Of a DNA stretch of 64,000 bases, positions 18,201 to 26,986 are shown one piece after another. The notes below the pieces were generated by a model. It was not told where the DNA came from. It did no database searches and saw only the letters and a program-made list of their open reading frames with translations. This DNA is from Hyphobacterium marinum (GTDB taxonomy: Bacteria > Pseudomonadota > Alphaproteobacteria > Caulobacterales > Maricaulaceae). Numbering within the stretch: position 1 is the first letter of the stretch; every line of letters starts with the position of its first letter. The stretch lies in NCBI RefSeq assembly GCF_036330325.1, contig NZ_JAZDRO010000003.1:186001-250000 (forward strand), written 5' to 3'. A program made the position numbers and the translations under genes.

Positions 18201-20564
18201 GAACGCGGCAATGCGCTGACAAAGGAAGTCGAAGCCTTTTTCAAAGCGCTTCTGGGCCGCACCGATGCGCCTGTTGACGTTATACTGATTGCCAGGAAGC
18301 TGCCGGATCGCAAGCTTTTGCGCGAGATTGAGAAACTCGCTGCCCTCGAAAACGGTTCGGACGACAAGGCGTCGTCAACCGCGCGCAGGGTCGGATTGCT
18401 TGACTTCATGCCGGTCGAGTTCGGGAACTGCGAGGCAGCTCTCGGGCTCGCCGTGAGTTTCGAAGAGCTGCTCCGGGCAAAGCAGGCCGCATTCCATCGT
18501 CCCGAAAGCGAAACCGGCGGTTCCGGTGGAAAACAGGAAACTGAACGCCCGAATGAAATCCAGTCGCTCCTCGACGCAATCGCTTTCATCTACGAAAACA
18601 CGGGCAGCTGCCTCTATATCCAGGCGATGCTCTTCGCAGCGCTGAAGAAATCCCAGACCGGATATGCATCCGCCAAAACTTGGATTTCGATGCTGCGCCA
18701 GCTGGCAGCCAGTTCCCCGCCGATGAAAGCCTGTGACGAGATTATCGGCAAGGTGATCGAGTGCTACACGTCCGAGGCGCAACGCCCCGAAACAACGACA
18801 GAGCGGGCCCACAACGCGCTCGAAAACATGATCTTGCGCCACCTCGCCTATATTGATGCCCCGGTCGAGGCCGCCGTACTGACCGTATGCCCGGGTATTG
18901 TCGACGTTTTCAAATCCTATGAAGCAGCCTTTCTTCAGTCCCTGGCGGCTATTCCAAATAAGAATAAAGAAATAGACCCCACACTTCAGAACATTCGCTC
19001 ATGCAAAGGGCGCGAAACCATCGTCAGTCATGTCTTGTCCCTCATGGTTTCCCGCGTTCTGGTTATTCCGGTCCAGCCCCGCAACAAGGCGGACGAAGAG
19101 TTTCGCAGCGAGTCAGTCTGCAAACCCCGCTACGCCCTCCACCGCAAAATGCGGAGCTATCTTTTGCGTCAGTTCGGAGGGAGCAGCCGCGGGCGCGGTG
19201 AAGTCAATCTCTACGACCTCTCGGTTTACAGTGCCCAGCCACGGGACAAGCTACCGCTGGATGCCGACCAGTTCCGCTTTGTAACAAGCTTGGCGCGCGC
19301 ACTGGCAAGACCCGACACTTGGCGCGGTGCCGACGAATCCTTTCGAAAAGAAACGACAAATATGGCCCTGCGCGCCGCGCTGGGACTGGTGAGGTCGTCG
19401 CTGTCAGTCTCGAACCTGTCCCGCGTTTCCGCGCTCAATGAGACGATGTCAGGTGACCACGCCACCGTATTCGATGCACACCTGACCCGCCTGCGTGATC
19501 TGGCCATGACCGCACAGCGATGGCCAAAGGAAGACGCCGCGAAGATATCGCTCCAGGCCTACTATCAGGACGAAATTGTATGGCTCTACAACGAACGTGG
19601 CGTCACAGCGCTGGCACAGGGCCGCTTGTTTGATGCCTACGCGCTCCTGAACAAGGCGCAAGTTCAGAACCGTAAAATCGAAGGCAAGCCGGGAACATTC
19701 AACGCCGCCCGTATCAGCCTGAACCTGGCCGTCGCGGATGTGCGGCGCGGCAATTTCAAGGCCGCACGGACGAAGCTGCGCTGGATCCGGAACCAGGAAT
19801 GTTCCGAAACCAGGCGTGAACCGGACAGCTGGACGGAGCAGGAACACGTCAGTCACGTCGCGGCGGCGGCACAGGGCTATCTCGGGCGTATCTTGCATCA
19901 GAGGGGCCGCTTCGAGCGCGCACGAAAGCACTATGAGGCCGCGCTGAAAGTCCTGAACCACAATGAACGGCTGCGGGGCGTCGCCCTGTTCGAGCGGTAT
20001 CTTGGCGATCTTGAACGGGCAACCGGCCGGATGAAGCGGGCGCGGCGGGCCCTGGAGAATTCCATCGCAGCCGCCCAGTCCGGACAGTATCTTGATCTAT
20101 TGCATTATTCCCGGATTGCCGAGGCGCGAACCTTTGCGGCTGACAAGGGATTGATGGGCGAAGCCCTTGCCCGGGTACAGACGGCCCACGATTACGCCAT
20201 TCGCATGGGGCTGTATGGGCTACAGGTTTATGCCGCGACCGCACGGGGCACGATCCACCTGTCCCAAGGTGAAAACAAGCTGGCCGGCGAATGCGCGCAG
20301 GAGGCCCTGGCAGTTTCGCTTGATCATGGGCTACGGCTGAGCCGGATCAGTGCCATGCAGCTGCAGGGCATGGTCTATTTGTCCCGCGGGTTGCTCGAGC
20401 AGGGGCGTTATCTCCTGCAGGTGTCGACGCGGATGGCGGAACGGCATGAATTCCAGGTCGCTGTCGAACGCGGGCAACGCCTGCTGTTAAGCCGGCCATT
20501 CGGAGCTGGATCGACCATGAACGATCCGGCTGGCGACGATAGACTGTTCAAGTTCGGCCTGTAA
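15210..20564 (+). CDS. SIR2 / degenerate STAND-like NTPase / TPR giant protein, putative anti-phage NADase sensor
   Basis: 1784 residues, cytoplasmic. No in-frame ATG precedes the first domain; the TTG at 15210 follows GGGGGGA at good spacing and is preferred over an upstream TTG at 15126. Domain order: SIR2-type NAD-binding region with GAGLS (40-44), TTNYD (395-399), FHLHG (487-491) and GSGLS (537-541), split by a long insert (about 100-380); a linker; a P-loop NTPase region with LPEGGGKG (892-899) and VIVVNNFD (986-993); an alpha-helical middle; and about 300 residues of TPR-like helical pairs (about 1454-1754). This matches the plan of Avs5-type SIR2-STAND defence proteins: the repeats sense a phage protein, the NTPase oligomerises, and SIR2 destroys NAD. 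The Walker A lacks its Ser/Thr and Walker B has NN in place of DD. The gene is less GC-rich than the pump operon before it. Function is inferred from architecture. Confidence 0.75.
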   Translation: MTEIEGDISRTAPSADRIRQSSRRNFYRALNIRRVVVFSGAGLSMAYGHVTWNQLVRLAKKHILSELLKLRREEHGQPDECDNNVKASGDPVIRSLNKTLSALNPKRNTLGEAEANMLALDLCERLEQEITRYYGPPKFPLREYLAREIGDNDRYVREQFENRIRHLGSLRKDDNEPTLSPLLCETEINAICPSHDKPGHSEIEPGKEAFRNFYSRDRFDELIKQFPDTGEPGSDAEQWLFDRIKQEFEKDAARAKRIDGSQASDGPGGGAPLSPEANHALLVPHPHATSGPPGKAPNVLRSDRRSFFAVLFGAIRARHQAITSLVEKHALAESTWKAIANDTGTAAPNPQQGTPAAGSVFEGVEDRSERLYFARPIVDPVAKLFTGLEIRRFLTTNYDFEIERYLEHGDYLIGAFTDALSKGPQRAHRVVEGEQRSSGNGPDLSALTLRRRSRSGHESRSSVLQPGTAAELIEFAAGNSELYADIFHLHGRADAPQHMVLGDTDYNATYMNTDASRRVLDEALNVVFEGNSVLFVGSGLSEADLLRPLRQFVTKRGRDTARPVFALMPAMKNKQDRDIELVNLFNRYSVQTIYFGARPHEEDSLAGHSSGDLQKNFHPLFRPFDEGETPEPSDVAELGEEVEVLAALEDALKGEDEKVESRRPWPTNNRLRAFFEKFPKSGAGIPDFPVMRANGFQLKAALPDIDVNTTLASVASEYHAWLRQCLPRTARIRIDRDAFIFLLHKFRQAILGKPGCSSQAHLHREATIEYQDFVEKLREKVITIALDHELEYLRACWHYWWETWQETPLARQAEFNEVNNSPEGTETDRKLKSYVRHGLFTRVKWDKNVQRTVSLSDGITFPAGLAWNARRDALKEALQVFGDDRRTLLVQLPEGGGKGLFFHQLQIFNDWRHFSRFTYTEAYFVNTAFSADFSAIFEGIVGFLENPTDPEAGLSTDTTQSGTRSRIERLIGALERRTGAQAGRQVIVVNNFDIFFNERGNALTKEVEAFFKALLGRTDAPVDVILIARKLPDRKLLREIEKLAALENGSDDKASSTARRVGLLDFMPVEFGNCEAALGLAVSFEELLRAKQAAFHRPESETGGSGGKQETERPNEIQSLLDAIAFIYENTGSCLYIQAMLFAALKKSQTGYASAKTWISMLRQLAASSPPMKACDEIIGKVIECYTSEAQRPETTTERAHNALENMILRHLAYIDAPVEAAVLTVCPGIVDVFKSYEAAFLQSLAAIPNKNKEIDPTLQNIRSCKGRETIVSHVLSLMVSRVLVIPVQPRNKADEEFRSESVCKPRYALHRKMRSYLLRQFGGSSRGRGEVNLYDLSVYSAQPRDKLPLDADQFRFVTSLARALARPDTWRGADESFRKETTNMALRAALGLVRSSLSVSNLSRVSALNETMSGDHATVFDAHLTRLRDLAMTAQRWPKEDAAKISLQAYYQDEIVWLYNERGVTALAQGRLFDAYALLNKAQVQNRKIEGKPGTFNAARISLNLAVADVRRGNFKAARTKLRWIRNQECSETRREPDSWTEQEHVSHVAAAAQGYLGRILHQRGRFERARKHYEAALKVLNHNERLRGVALFERYLGDLERATGRMKRARRALENSIAAAQSGQYLDLLHYSRIAEARTFAADKGLMGEALARVQTAHDYAIRMGLYGLQVYAATARGTIHLSQGENKLAGECAQEALAVSLDHGLRLSRISAMQLQGMVYLSRGLLEQGRYLLQVSTRMAERHEFQVAVERGQRLLLSRPFGAGSTMNDPAGDDRLFKFGL

Positions 20565-20577
20565 CCCCGCCCCTCCC

Positions 20578-21360
20578 CTATTCCACCTCCTCGGCAAACA
20601 ACGCGTTGAGATAGGCCGCGATGCGAACCCCGCCCTGCGACAGGCGCAGGCGCATCAGGTCGCGGTGCTCATAGAAATAGTCGTAGCGTAGTTCCGCGTC
20701 GTCGGGATAAAGCGAGTCCCGCACCGCCGCACTTTCGGCGATCCAGACCAGCGGATCGGGATCCATCCATTCGGCAGCCAGTTCGGGCGTGATCCGGGCG
20801 TCGAGCCAGTCGGTCATCTCGGTGTAGGACAACTGCTCGTACTCGACCATGTCCTCGTCCCAGGCCAGATGCAGCGTGGTAACGGTGTCGAACCACACCA
20901 CCGTCACGTCATTACCGCCGCGGTCCTCGCCGCTGCCGACATGGAAGGGCTGATGCAGGTCACCAATGATGTGCACGATCATCCGCAAGGCCAGCTGGCG
21001 GTCCTCCAGCGGTGCATCCGCGTCCACGACCATGGCCGAGAATCGTTCCAGCGCCGTGAACGCATCGCCCGATTGCGGCGCGTTTGCCGGGTCATAGGCG
21101 GTGCCAACCGGGACCGTGACATAGTGTAAACTGCTGGAATTGCGCCAGAATTCCTCGTCGTTTGACCGCATGAAGTCCGCCCATTCGGCCGCTTCTGCCA
21201 GCGTTTCCACGCCCAGGATGTCGCGCACTGCCGCGCGCGCCTCGTCGGTCAGGTATCGCTCGGCGATGGCCCCGGTCACGCGGTGACCGATCTTGCCCCA
21301 GCCCGAAGCTGGCGCGGCAGAGATCAGGAGGGCTGACAGGATGGCGAGCATTCGTTTCAT
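20578..21360 (-). CDS. Secreted S1/P1-type zinc nuclease
   Basis: 260 residues. Signal peptide MKRMLAILSALLISAAPASG is followed by Trp21; in S1/P1 nucleases the mature N-terminal Trp itself binds zinc, which fixes both cleavage site and start codon. The other ligands are recognisable: H26 in WGKIGH, the HIIGDLHQPFH segment, and LHLAWDEDM near the middle. These trinuclear-zinc enzymes degrade single-stranded DNA and RNA and remove 3' phosphates in the periplasm or medium, probably for phosphate or nucleotide scavenging. It is convergent with the SIR2 gene, with only 13 bp between the stops. Up to 48 open codons upstream of 21360 are not part of the family. Confidence 0.92.
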   Translation of the reverse strand: MKRMLAILSALLISAAPASGWGKIGHRVTGAIAERYLTDEARAAVRDILGVETLAEAAEWADFMRSNDEEFWRNSSSLHYVTVPVGTAYDPANAPQSGDAFTALERFSAMVVDADAPLEDRQLALRMIVHIIGDLHQPFHVGSGEDRGGNDVTVVWFDTVTTLHLAWDEDMVEYEQLSYTEMTDWLDARITPELAAEWMDPDPLVWIAESAAVRDSLYPDDAELRYDYFYEHRDLMRLRLSQGGVRIAAYLNALFAEEVE

Positions 21361-21609
21361 CAGAAATTCCCGGGACTGGGCCACCTGGCCGCGGTTGATG
21401 ATCAAGACAGGACTGCCGCTGACAGCCAATGCCGGATAGGCGCGCAACTTTGGCGGCAATCGCGAATTCGCGTCAATGACGTCGACGGTTTGCCCGCATT
21501 TCAAGCGTCCGGACCGGGGGATGGCCGGCGGTGAAATATCCTGCAGAGAAGCGCCAGAACCCCGTCACGGCTGGATCACAGGCTGGCGGAAACGGCCCTG
21601 CTTGGCGCG

Positions 21610-21660
21610 AACTGAAGATCGAATTCAGTTGGCAGACCGGTCATCCCCTCTAGGATGACC
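21610..21660. promoter_or_regulatory. Two successive hairpins in the S1/P1-DUF3857 divergent gap
   Basis: AACTGAA-GATCGAA-TTCAGTT (21610-21630) is followed by GGTCATCC-CCTCTA-GGATGACC (21639-21660), ending 28 bp before the ATG at 21689. They could be operators or a structured 5' leader. The rest of the 328-bp gap (21361-21688) must hold promoters for both divergent genes, but no clear -35/-10 pair stands out. Confidence 0.4.
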
Positions 21661-21688
21661 TTCGGGTGGGACGGCGTGTGGGGTCGCC

Positions 21689-23731
21689 ATGAGATCGTTT
21701 GTCTGGATGTTCAATCTGGTTATTGTCGCCGCGATTGCGGGCGGCGGGGCCGTTTACTGGCTGGGCCAGACCGGCGGTGGCGAGCCTGCAACGGCCCCGG
21801 CACCGGCAGAACGCGCGGCAGCCCTCCCGGAGGATCCGGCGCACGACGTCGCTTTTTCTCCGCCCCCGGATTTTGTCGAGGAAATCGACCTTGCCGGTCT
21901 CGAGATTGATCCCGAACGGGCCCCGAGCGGCATCCGGGTCATCCTGGCCGATACCCAGCATGATGCAACGGGCGCTGAAGATGCAGTCTACACCCGCTAT
22001 GTCGCCCGGCCGGAAACCCTCCAGACGGTTGATGCGCTCGCCCAGTTCCGGCTCCAGTTCGATCCTGTCCACAACCGTCTCGAAATCCACCATGTACGGG
22101 TCACCCGCGATGGCGTGACCGAAGACCGGCTGGAACGCGTCGCTGTTGATTTCGCCCGCCGGGAGGAGTTGCTCGATCAGCAAATACTGACCGGGACCGT
22201 GACGGCGATCCTGCGCTATGGCGAGGTACGCCCCGGTGACATCGTCGACATCGGGGCCACCCTTTACGGCGCGCCGTCGGCATTTGCCGGTGTTTCGACC
22301 CAGCTGTTCCAGCCCGCAACCGTCCTGCCCATCGATACCTACGCGCTGCGGTCTCGCTGGCCGCGCGGATCACGATGGGCGCTGCTCGGCAACGGCCCGG
22401 AGGTCGACGTCCGGGAGACACGCCGGGAGCTGGTCCTGGAGATAGCGCCCCAGCCACTCGCGCCACGGCCCCAGGATGCCGTCCTGCCGGCCTGGTACGC
22501 AGCCTGGCCGATCCTCATCGTTTCCGAGTTCGACAGCTGGGAGGACATCGCGAGGTGGGGACGCCCCCTGTTCGAAGAGGACCTCAACGAAGAAATCGCC
22601 GACATCGCTGCGGAGATTGCCGACCAGTACGCCACGCCCGCCGAACAGGCCGCCGCGGCCCTTCGCTTTGTGCAGACCGATATCCGTTATTTCGCAACCG
22701 TCCTGGGCGATGGCGGATATGTGCCGCAGCGCACGCGCGAAACCCTCCGACTGCGTACCGGCGACTGCAAGGCGAAAACACTTTTGTTCCTGTCCCTGCT
22801 TGCAGCGCTGGACATCGACGCCCACGCGGCCCTGGTGAGCGCCGCCCAGGGCCCGGTCATCGACCGCTATGCGCCAACACCGCTCGCCTTCGACCATGTG
22901 ATTGCCCGTGTCCGGATCGGCGGACGGGACTACTGGCTCGATCCGACCTTTTCACCACAATCGGGAACGCTGGAATCCATCACCCAGCCCGATTACGGGT
23001 TTGCCCTGCCGCTGGATGGCCGGACCGGTGCGCTGGTGGACATGGATATCGATCGGGGTGACCGGCCGATGTCAGTATTGCGCGAGCGTTACGAGCTCAG
23101 TGAGAGCGATGACAGCATCGACCTGCATATCGATTATATTCAGGCCGGCATCCGGGCCGACGAATTTCGCAGCCTCGGGCTTGATGTCACCGATGGCGCA
23201 TTCGGTGACGCCCTGACACGCTACTATGCACAGACTTATGGAGCCGCGGAAATCCTCGAAACACCGCGCCTGATCGATGATGATGTTCTCAACCAGATCA
23301 TTGTCTCGATGGTGCTGCGTGTTGGCGGGGACCTCGAACGCGAAGCACCGCTCGACAGCTTTCACGTCCAGGCCCACGGCCTCGCCAATGTCCTGCCGGA
23401 TATTGGGGATGCGGACCGCGAAATGCCGATGGTGGCCGCCTTCCCCCTCCATCTCCGGCATGAAATCACGGTCGATCTCGGTGCCGGGCGGGACTGGACC
23501 GTACCTGACCTGCCCAACACCCGGATCGAGAACGACGTCTTTCGGTTCGAGGTGGAAGCCTCACTCGACGGGGCCATTCTGACCTATGCCGCTGAACTCG
23601 AATCCCGCGTCGCCGAAGTCCCGCCCGAGACGATCGAGGCGGCCCTGGCAGACCACCGGCGGCTGACCGATTACATCTATCTCGAAGCCTGGGCGGGCGA
23701 GGCTCCCACGAAGGACGGAGAGGAGCCGTGA
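21689..23731 (+). CDS. DUF3857 and transglutaminase-like domain protein
   Basis: 680 residues with an N-terminal membrane or signal segment (MRSFVWMFNLVIVAAIAGGGAV) and a periplasmic body. Residues about 60-270 correspond to the beta-rich DUF3857 region (RVTRDGVTEDR, LRYGEVRPGDIVDI). A transglutaminase/protease-like core follows with an intact triad: Cys360 in TGDCKAKT, His403 in FDHVIA and Asp418 in YWLDPT. A further beta domain ends the protein. Such proteins are widespread in Proteobacteria and Bacteroidetes; no substrate is established, though peptide or amide cleavage is likely. The gene stands alone; no terminator is obvious after it. Confidence 0.85.
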   Translation: MRSFVWMFNLVIVAAIAGGGAVYWLGQTGGGEPATAPAPAERAAALPEDPAHDVAFSPPPDFVEEIDLAGLEIDPERAPSGIRVILADTQHDATGAEDAVYTRYVARPETLQTVDALAQFRLQFDPVHNRLEIHHVRVTRDGVTEDRLERVAVDFARREELLDQQILTGTVTAILRYGEVRPGDIVDIGATLYGAPSAFAGVSTQLFQPATVLPIDTYALRSRWPRGSRWALLGNGPEVDVRETRRELVLEIAPQPLAPRPQDAVLPAWYAAWPILIVSEFDSWEDIARWGRPLFEEDLNEEIADIAAEIADQYATPAEQAAAALRFVQTDIRYFATVLGDGGYVPQRTRETLRLRTGDCKAKTLLFLSLLAALDIDAHAALVSAAQGPVIDRYAPTPLAFDHVIARVRIGGRDYWLDPTFSPQSGTLESITQPDYGFALPLDGRTGALVDMDIDRGDRPMSVLRERYELSESDDSIDLHIDYIQAGIRADEFRSLGLDVTDGAFGDALTRYYAQTYGAAEILETPRLIDDDVLNQIIVSMVLRVGGDLEREAPLDSFHVQAHGLANVLPDIGDADREMPMVAAFPLHLRHEITVDLGAGRDWTVPDLPNTRIENDVFRFEVEASLDGAILTYAAELESRVAEVPPETIEAALADHRRLTDYIYLEAWAGEAPTKDGEEP

Positions 23732-24209
23732 ATTGCGTGGCCCCGTAGCGCCGGCACGGGTGTCACAACCAACAGAACGCTTCGGGGTTTAACTAGCCGG
23801 CTCCCATTTACGTTGACCTGCGAACCGCATACCGCAGGAGTCCGGCCGATAAGCATCGTTTTTTATTCGTTCGCATGTTGTGCGTCTGTCGTATCGCCCC
23901 TCGTCATCTGGCTCCGATATCCGTTCACTCGACCCGCAATCCAACTGACGCAACGCCAGCGCAATCGTAGCCCGTTTCCTAATATCCCAACCCGTGCGCT
24001 CGAGGCCCTACACTGCCTCGAAGTACATATTACTTATTATCGATCATATAGTTATACCGAAAATACTGTCATCGCCTTGCCGTTCCCCTGCTCCGGCCTA
24101 GTTCTTCAAGTAAATCTGGCCGACCTCGTCAAATCCGTATACTGTTGGTGTTAGAGGCAATCGGAGTCACGCACCCGTCTTGGCCGGGTGATCGATCTGG
24201 ACTGAGAGA
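23732..24209. other. 478-bp gap of lower GC without a convincing gene
   Basis: The stretch is visibly less GC-rich than its surroundings. A 113-codon reading frame (23813-24154, plus) has no Shine-Dalgarno sequence, a composition unlike neighbouring genes and no recognisable motif, so I do not call it. A hairpin CACCCG-TCTTGGC-CGGGTG (24172-24190) lies 19 bp before the next start codon and GAGAGA serves as its ribosome site. Confidence 0.5.
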
Positions 24210-25313
24210 ATGCCCCAATCGTCTGCGTCCCTGACTTATATGGCCCAAATGGTCACGGACCATGAAAACTACGTACAGCGCCGCCGCGGCGGACGAAAGC
24301 TGATTGCAAAATTTGCGGATTGGTCTGGCTGTACATTCCAACGGCGCCAGCTTGATGAAGCGGATTTTTCGGGATCCAACCTGACGGGAAGCCGGTTCGC
24401 CCTTACGGCATTCAAATTCGCCAATTACTATTGCACGGATCTGACCAATGCCGATCTCCGGGGGGCAAACCTTTATCGGGCGGACATGCGCGGAACCATA
24501 TTGCGCGGGGCTGACCTGTACGGGGCCAATCTGGATGAAGCCGATTTCCGCGATGCCCTGCTGATCAAGTCCGACAAGGAAGGCAAGTTCACAGCCTGGA
24601 ACACGGGCAGTCAGACCGGACCTACCGCGCGCAAAGTAGACTTCCGGGATTGCTCAATGAAGCGTGCCAAGCTGAGCGGTGCCCGGCTACAGGGAGCCGA
24701 TTTTAGCGGCGCGGACCTCACGGGATCCCATCTAGACGGGGCCGTCCTGGAAGGTGCTGTTTTCGAGAATACCATTCTTGTTGATATCGACATGAAGCGC
24801 GTTCGCATTGCGCCTGAATCGCTGAAAAGTTGCGTCATGGACCCGACACCAGATGCGCGCGAACGCGCGGCCAAGATACGGTCATTGATCGAACATGCCG
24901 AAACCTGGGCCGCGATGAATGGCAAATCCGGCCGTCTGCTTGAACTTGAAGACGAGGATATCCGTCCCATTGCTGATGCTTTCAGTGACCGCCAGATCCC
25001 CATGTCGAAATTCACCCGTGTGTGCGCAATCGGCGGCGACTTTTCTCAATCGCTCAATTCCTGTTCGCAATTCATCGACTGTGACCTGCGCGGGGCCTCT
25101 TTTGAACATGCCGACATCCGCGGGACGGTGTTCAAGAATTGTCTATTGAACGGTGCAAACTTCCGTGGTGCCGAAATTGGTGCTGTCAGGGTCGGTGCCA
25201 ATGCCGTCAGGCGGACGGGGTTTGAGTCCTGCAAGGTCGTAAATGTCACTTTTTCACCGGGGATTGAATCCAAACTCGGCGTGTCCGTAGAGCCGGATTC
25301 CCTGATTGATTGA
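24210..25313 (+). CDS. Pentapeptide-repeat protein
   Basis: 367 residues with three blocks of A(D/N)LXX repeats: about 41-112 (ADFSG, ADLRG, ANLYR, ADMRG, ADLYG, ANLDE, ADFRD), 144-197 (AKLSG, ADFSG, ADLTG, AVLEG) and 281-330 (CDLRG, ASFEH, ADIRG, ANFRG). Each block should form a right-handed quadrilateral beta-helix. The segment between blocks 2 and 3 (about 205-275) is charged and helical, so the protein is two helices of repeats joined by a helical linker. No signal peptide is present. Pentapeptide proteins include DNA-mimic gyrase protectors, but no evidence here points to gyrase. The flanking gaps are lower in GC, suggesting acquired DNA. Confidence 0.85.
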   Translation: MPQSSASLTYMAQMVTDHENYVQRRRGGRKLIAKFADWSGCTFQRRQLDEADFSGSNLTGSRFALTAFKFANYYCTDLTNADLRGANLYRADMRGTILRGADLYGANLDEADFRDALLIKSDKEGKFTAWNTGSQTGPTARKVDFRDCSMKRAKLSGARLQGADFSGADLTGSHLDGAVLEGAVFENTILVDIDMKRVRIAPESLKSCVMDPTPDARERAAKIRSLIEHAETWAAMNGKSGRLLELEDEDIRPIADAFSDRQIPMSKFTRVCAIGGDFSQSLNSCSQFIDCDLRGASFEHADIRGTVFKNCLLNGANFRGAEIGAVRVGANAVRRTGFESCKVVNVTFSPGIESKLGVSVEPDSLID

Positions 25314-25499
25314 CGCGGCAACGATCTGGCTCGCACCTCGGTGAGCTATCCCGCCCCGCACAGTTGACGCGACCCTTCTGCCGTCCAGTCGGCATCCATC
25401 CCCCTGCAACTGTGGTTCGCGCGACGGATAGTGTTATCAGTTACGTATATTGATTCAGGGACGTTGCCGGTGACCCGGCCTCAATCAGACTGGTAGCTT

Positions 25500-26984
25500 A
25501 TGATCACGAAAATGCTGACCGGAGCCGGCGCGCTCCTCCTCGCCCTGATCGCCGGTCTCTGGTTCTTTTTCGGACGGGATGACACCCCGACGGGCGAATT
25601 CACCATCCAGACCGCAGAAGCCGAAACCACCGACATCCGCCGCTCGGTTTCGGCCTCGGGATCGGTGCGCGCCAGGGTGACCGTCGAGGTCGGCTCCCAG
25701 CTTTCCGGCCAGCTCGCCGAAATCATGGTCGACTACAATTCGCCGGTCGAAGCCGGACAGGTAATCGCCCGCATTGATCCGCAGACATTCGAGACCCGGG
25801 TCCGCGAAAGCGAAGCCGCCGTGGCGACCGCCGAAGCGCAGGTCGAGCTGCAACGCGCCTCCCTGCAACGGGTCGACGCCAACCTCGCTGTTGCGCAGGA
25901 AGAATTCGCGCGGATCGAGTCGCTGCACGCGCGCGGCATCGCCAGCGATGCGGCGTTCCAGACCGCGACTGCGCAGCTGGAGTCGGCCCGATCGGAACGC
26001 GCCGTCGCGCTCGCGCAAATCACCAATGCCCGCGCCGCGCTGCAACAACGCGAAGCGACGCTGGAAGGCGCACGTATCGATCTCGAACGCACCGTCATCC
26101 GCGCACCGATCGACGGCGTCGTCATCGACCGCGTTGTCGACGTCGGCCAGACCGTCGCGGCCAGCATGTCAGCCCCCACCCTCTTCACCATTGCGCAGGA
26201 CCTGTCCGTGGTGCAGATCGACGCCCAGGTCGACGAGTCCGATATCGGTCAGATCACACAGGGCCAACCGGCAAGTTTCTCTGTCGATGCCTTTCCGGGG
26301 CGCACCTATGAGGGCCGGGTCGAGCAGGTCCGCCTTGCGGCGACCAACACCGCGAACGTCGTGACCTATACGGTCGTGATCACGGCGGACAATCCGGGCG
26401 GCCGCCTCCTGCCCGGCATGACGGCCAATCTCGACATCATCACTGGTGAGCGCGAGGGCGTTCTCTCTGTGCCCAATGGAGCCCTGCGATTCCGCCCGTC
26501 CGGCCCGCTGGAAGACCGTGTCATCGCGGCAGCAGAACCCGCTGGCGCGCCTCAAGGTCAGCGTGGCGGCAGACGCGGAGGCCCGGGCGGCGGTGGTCCC
26601 GGCGGCATGATGGCGCGCATGGCCGAGGAACTCGAAATGACCGAGGACCAGCAGCGCGACGCCCAGGAAGCCATGCGCCAGGTCTTCTCGCAAATGCGCG
26701 CGCAAGCTGAAAGCGGCACGCCGCCGGATCGGTCGGCCATGGGTGCGCGGATCGCTGAAGCATTGTCGGGTGTGCTGACGCCCGAACAGATGGCCCGCTA
26801 CCGCCAGATGCAGGCCGCGGCATCCGAAAGCCAGTCCGCAACGATCTATGTCCAGAACGCGGACGGCATGTTCGAGGAACGCAATATCCGCATCGGCGTC
26901 GCCGACAACCAGCGCACCGAAGTCCTCGGCGGCCAGCTGGAAGCCGGCGAAGCCGTCGTCACCCGTGCGCGGCCCGTCGAATAG
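25500..26984 (+). CDS. MacA-like ABC exporter periplasmic adaptor with LTxxQ-type insert
   Basis: 494 residues, about 100 longer than typical MacA. An N-terminal membrane helix (MLTGAGALLLALIAGLWFFF) anchors it; biotinyl-lipoyl halves (SVSASGSVRARVTVEVGSQL; TVIRAPIDGVVIDRVVDVGQ) flank a coiled hairpin of about 100 residues, then a beta-barrel. Between barrel and the C-terminal membrane-proximal strand lies an insert: a Gly/Arg linker (RGGRRGGPGGGGPGG, about 355-370) and a helical pair carrying ELEMTEDQQ and LTPEQMARYRQM, resembling the LTxxQ motif of Spy/CpxP periplasmic chaperones. It heads an operon with an ABC ATPase and permease. The insert may sense misfolded protein or metal (speculative). 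Confidence 0.88.
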   Translation: MITKMLTGAGALLLALIAGLWFFFGRDDTPTGEFTIQTAEAETTDIRRSVSASGSVRARVTVEVGSQLSGQLAEIMVDYNSPVEAGQVIARIDPQTFETRVRESEAAVATAEAQVELQRASLQRVDANLAVAQEEFARIESLHARGIASDAAFQTATAQLESARSERAVALAQITNARAALQQREATLEGARIDLERTVIRAPIDGVVIDRVVDVGQTVAASMSAPTLFTIAQDLSVVQIDAQVDESDIGQITQGQPASFSVDAFPGRTYEGRVEQVRLAATNTANVVTYTVVITADNPGGRLLPGMTANLDIITGEREGVLSVPNGALRFRPSGPLEDRVIAAAEPAGAPQGQRGGRRGGPGGGGPGGMMARMAEELEMTEDQQRDAQEAMRQVFSQMRAQAESGTPPDRSAMGARIAEALSGVLTPEQMARYRQMQAAASESQSATIYVQNADGMFEERNIRIGVADNQRTEVLGGQLEAGEAVVTRARPVE

Positions 26985-26986
26985 GC

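Noticed and set aside
23813..24154. 113-codon plus-strand frame in the gap before the pentapeptide gene
   Set aside because: No ribosome site, no recognisable motif and unusual composition; most likely a chance frame.
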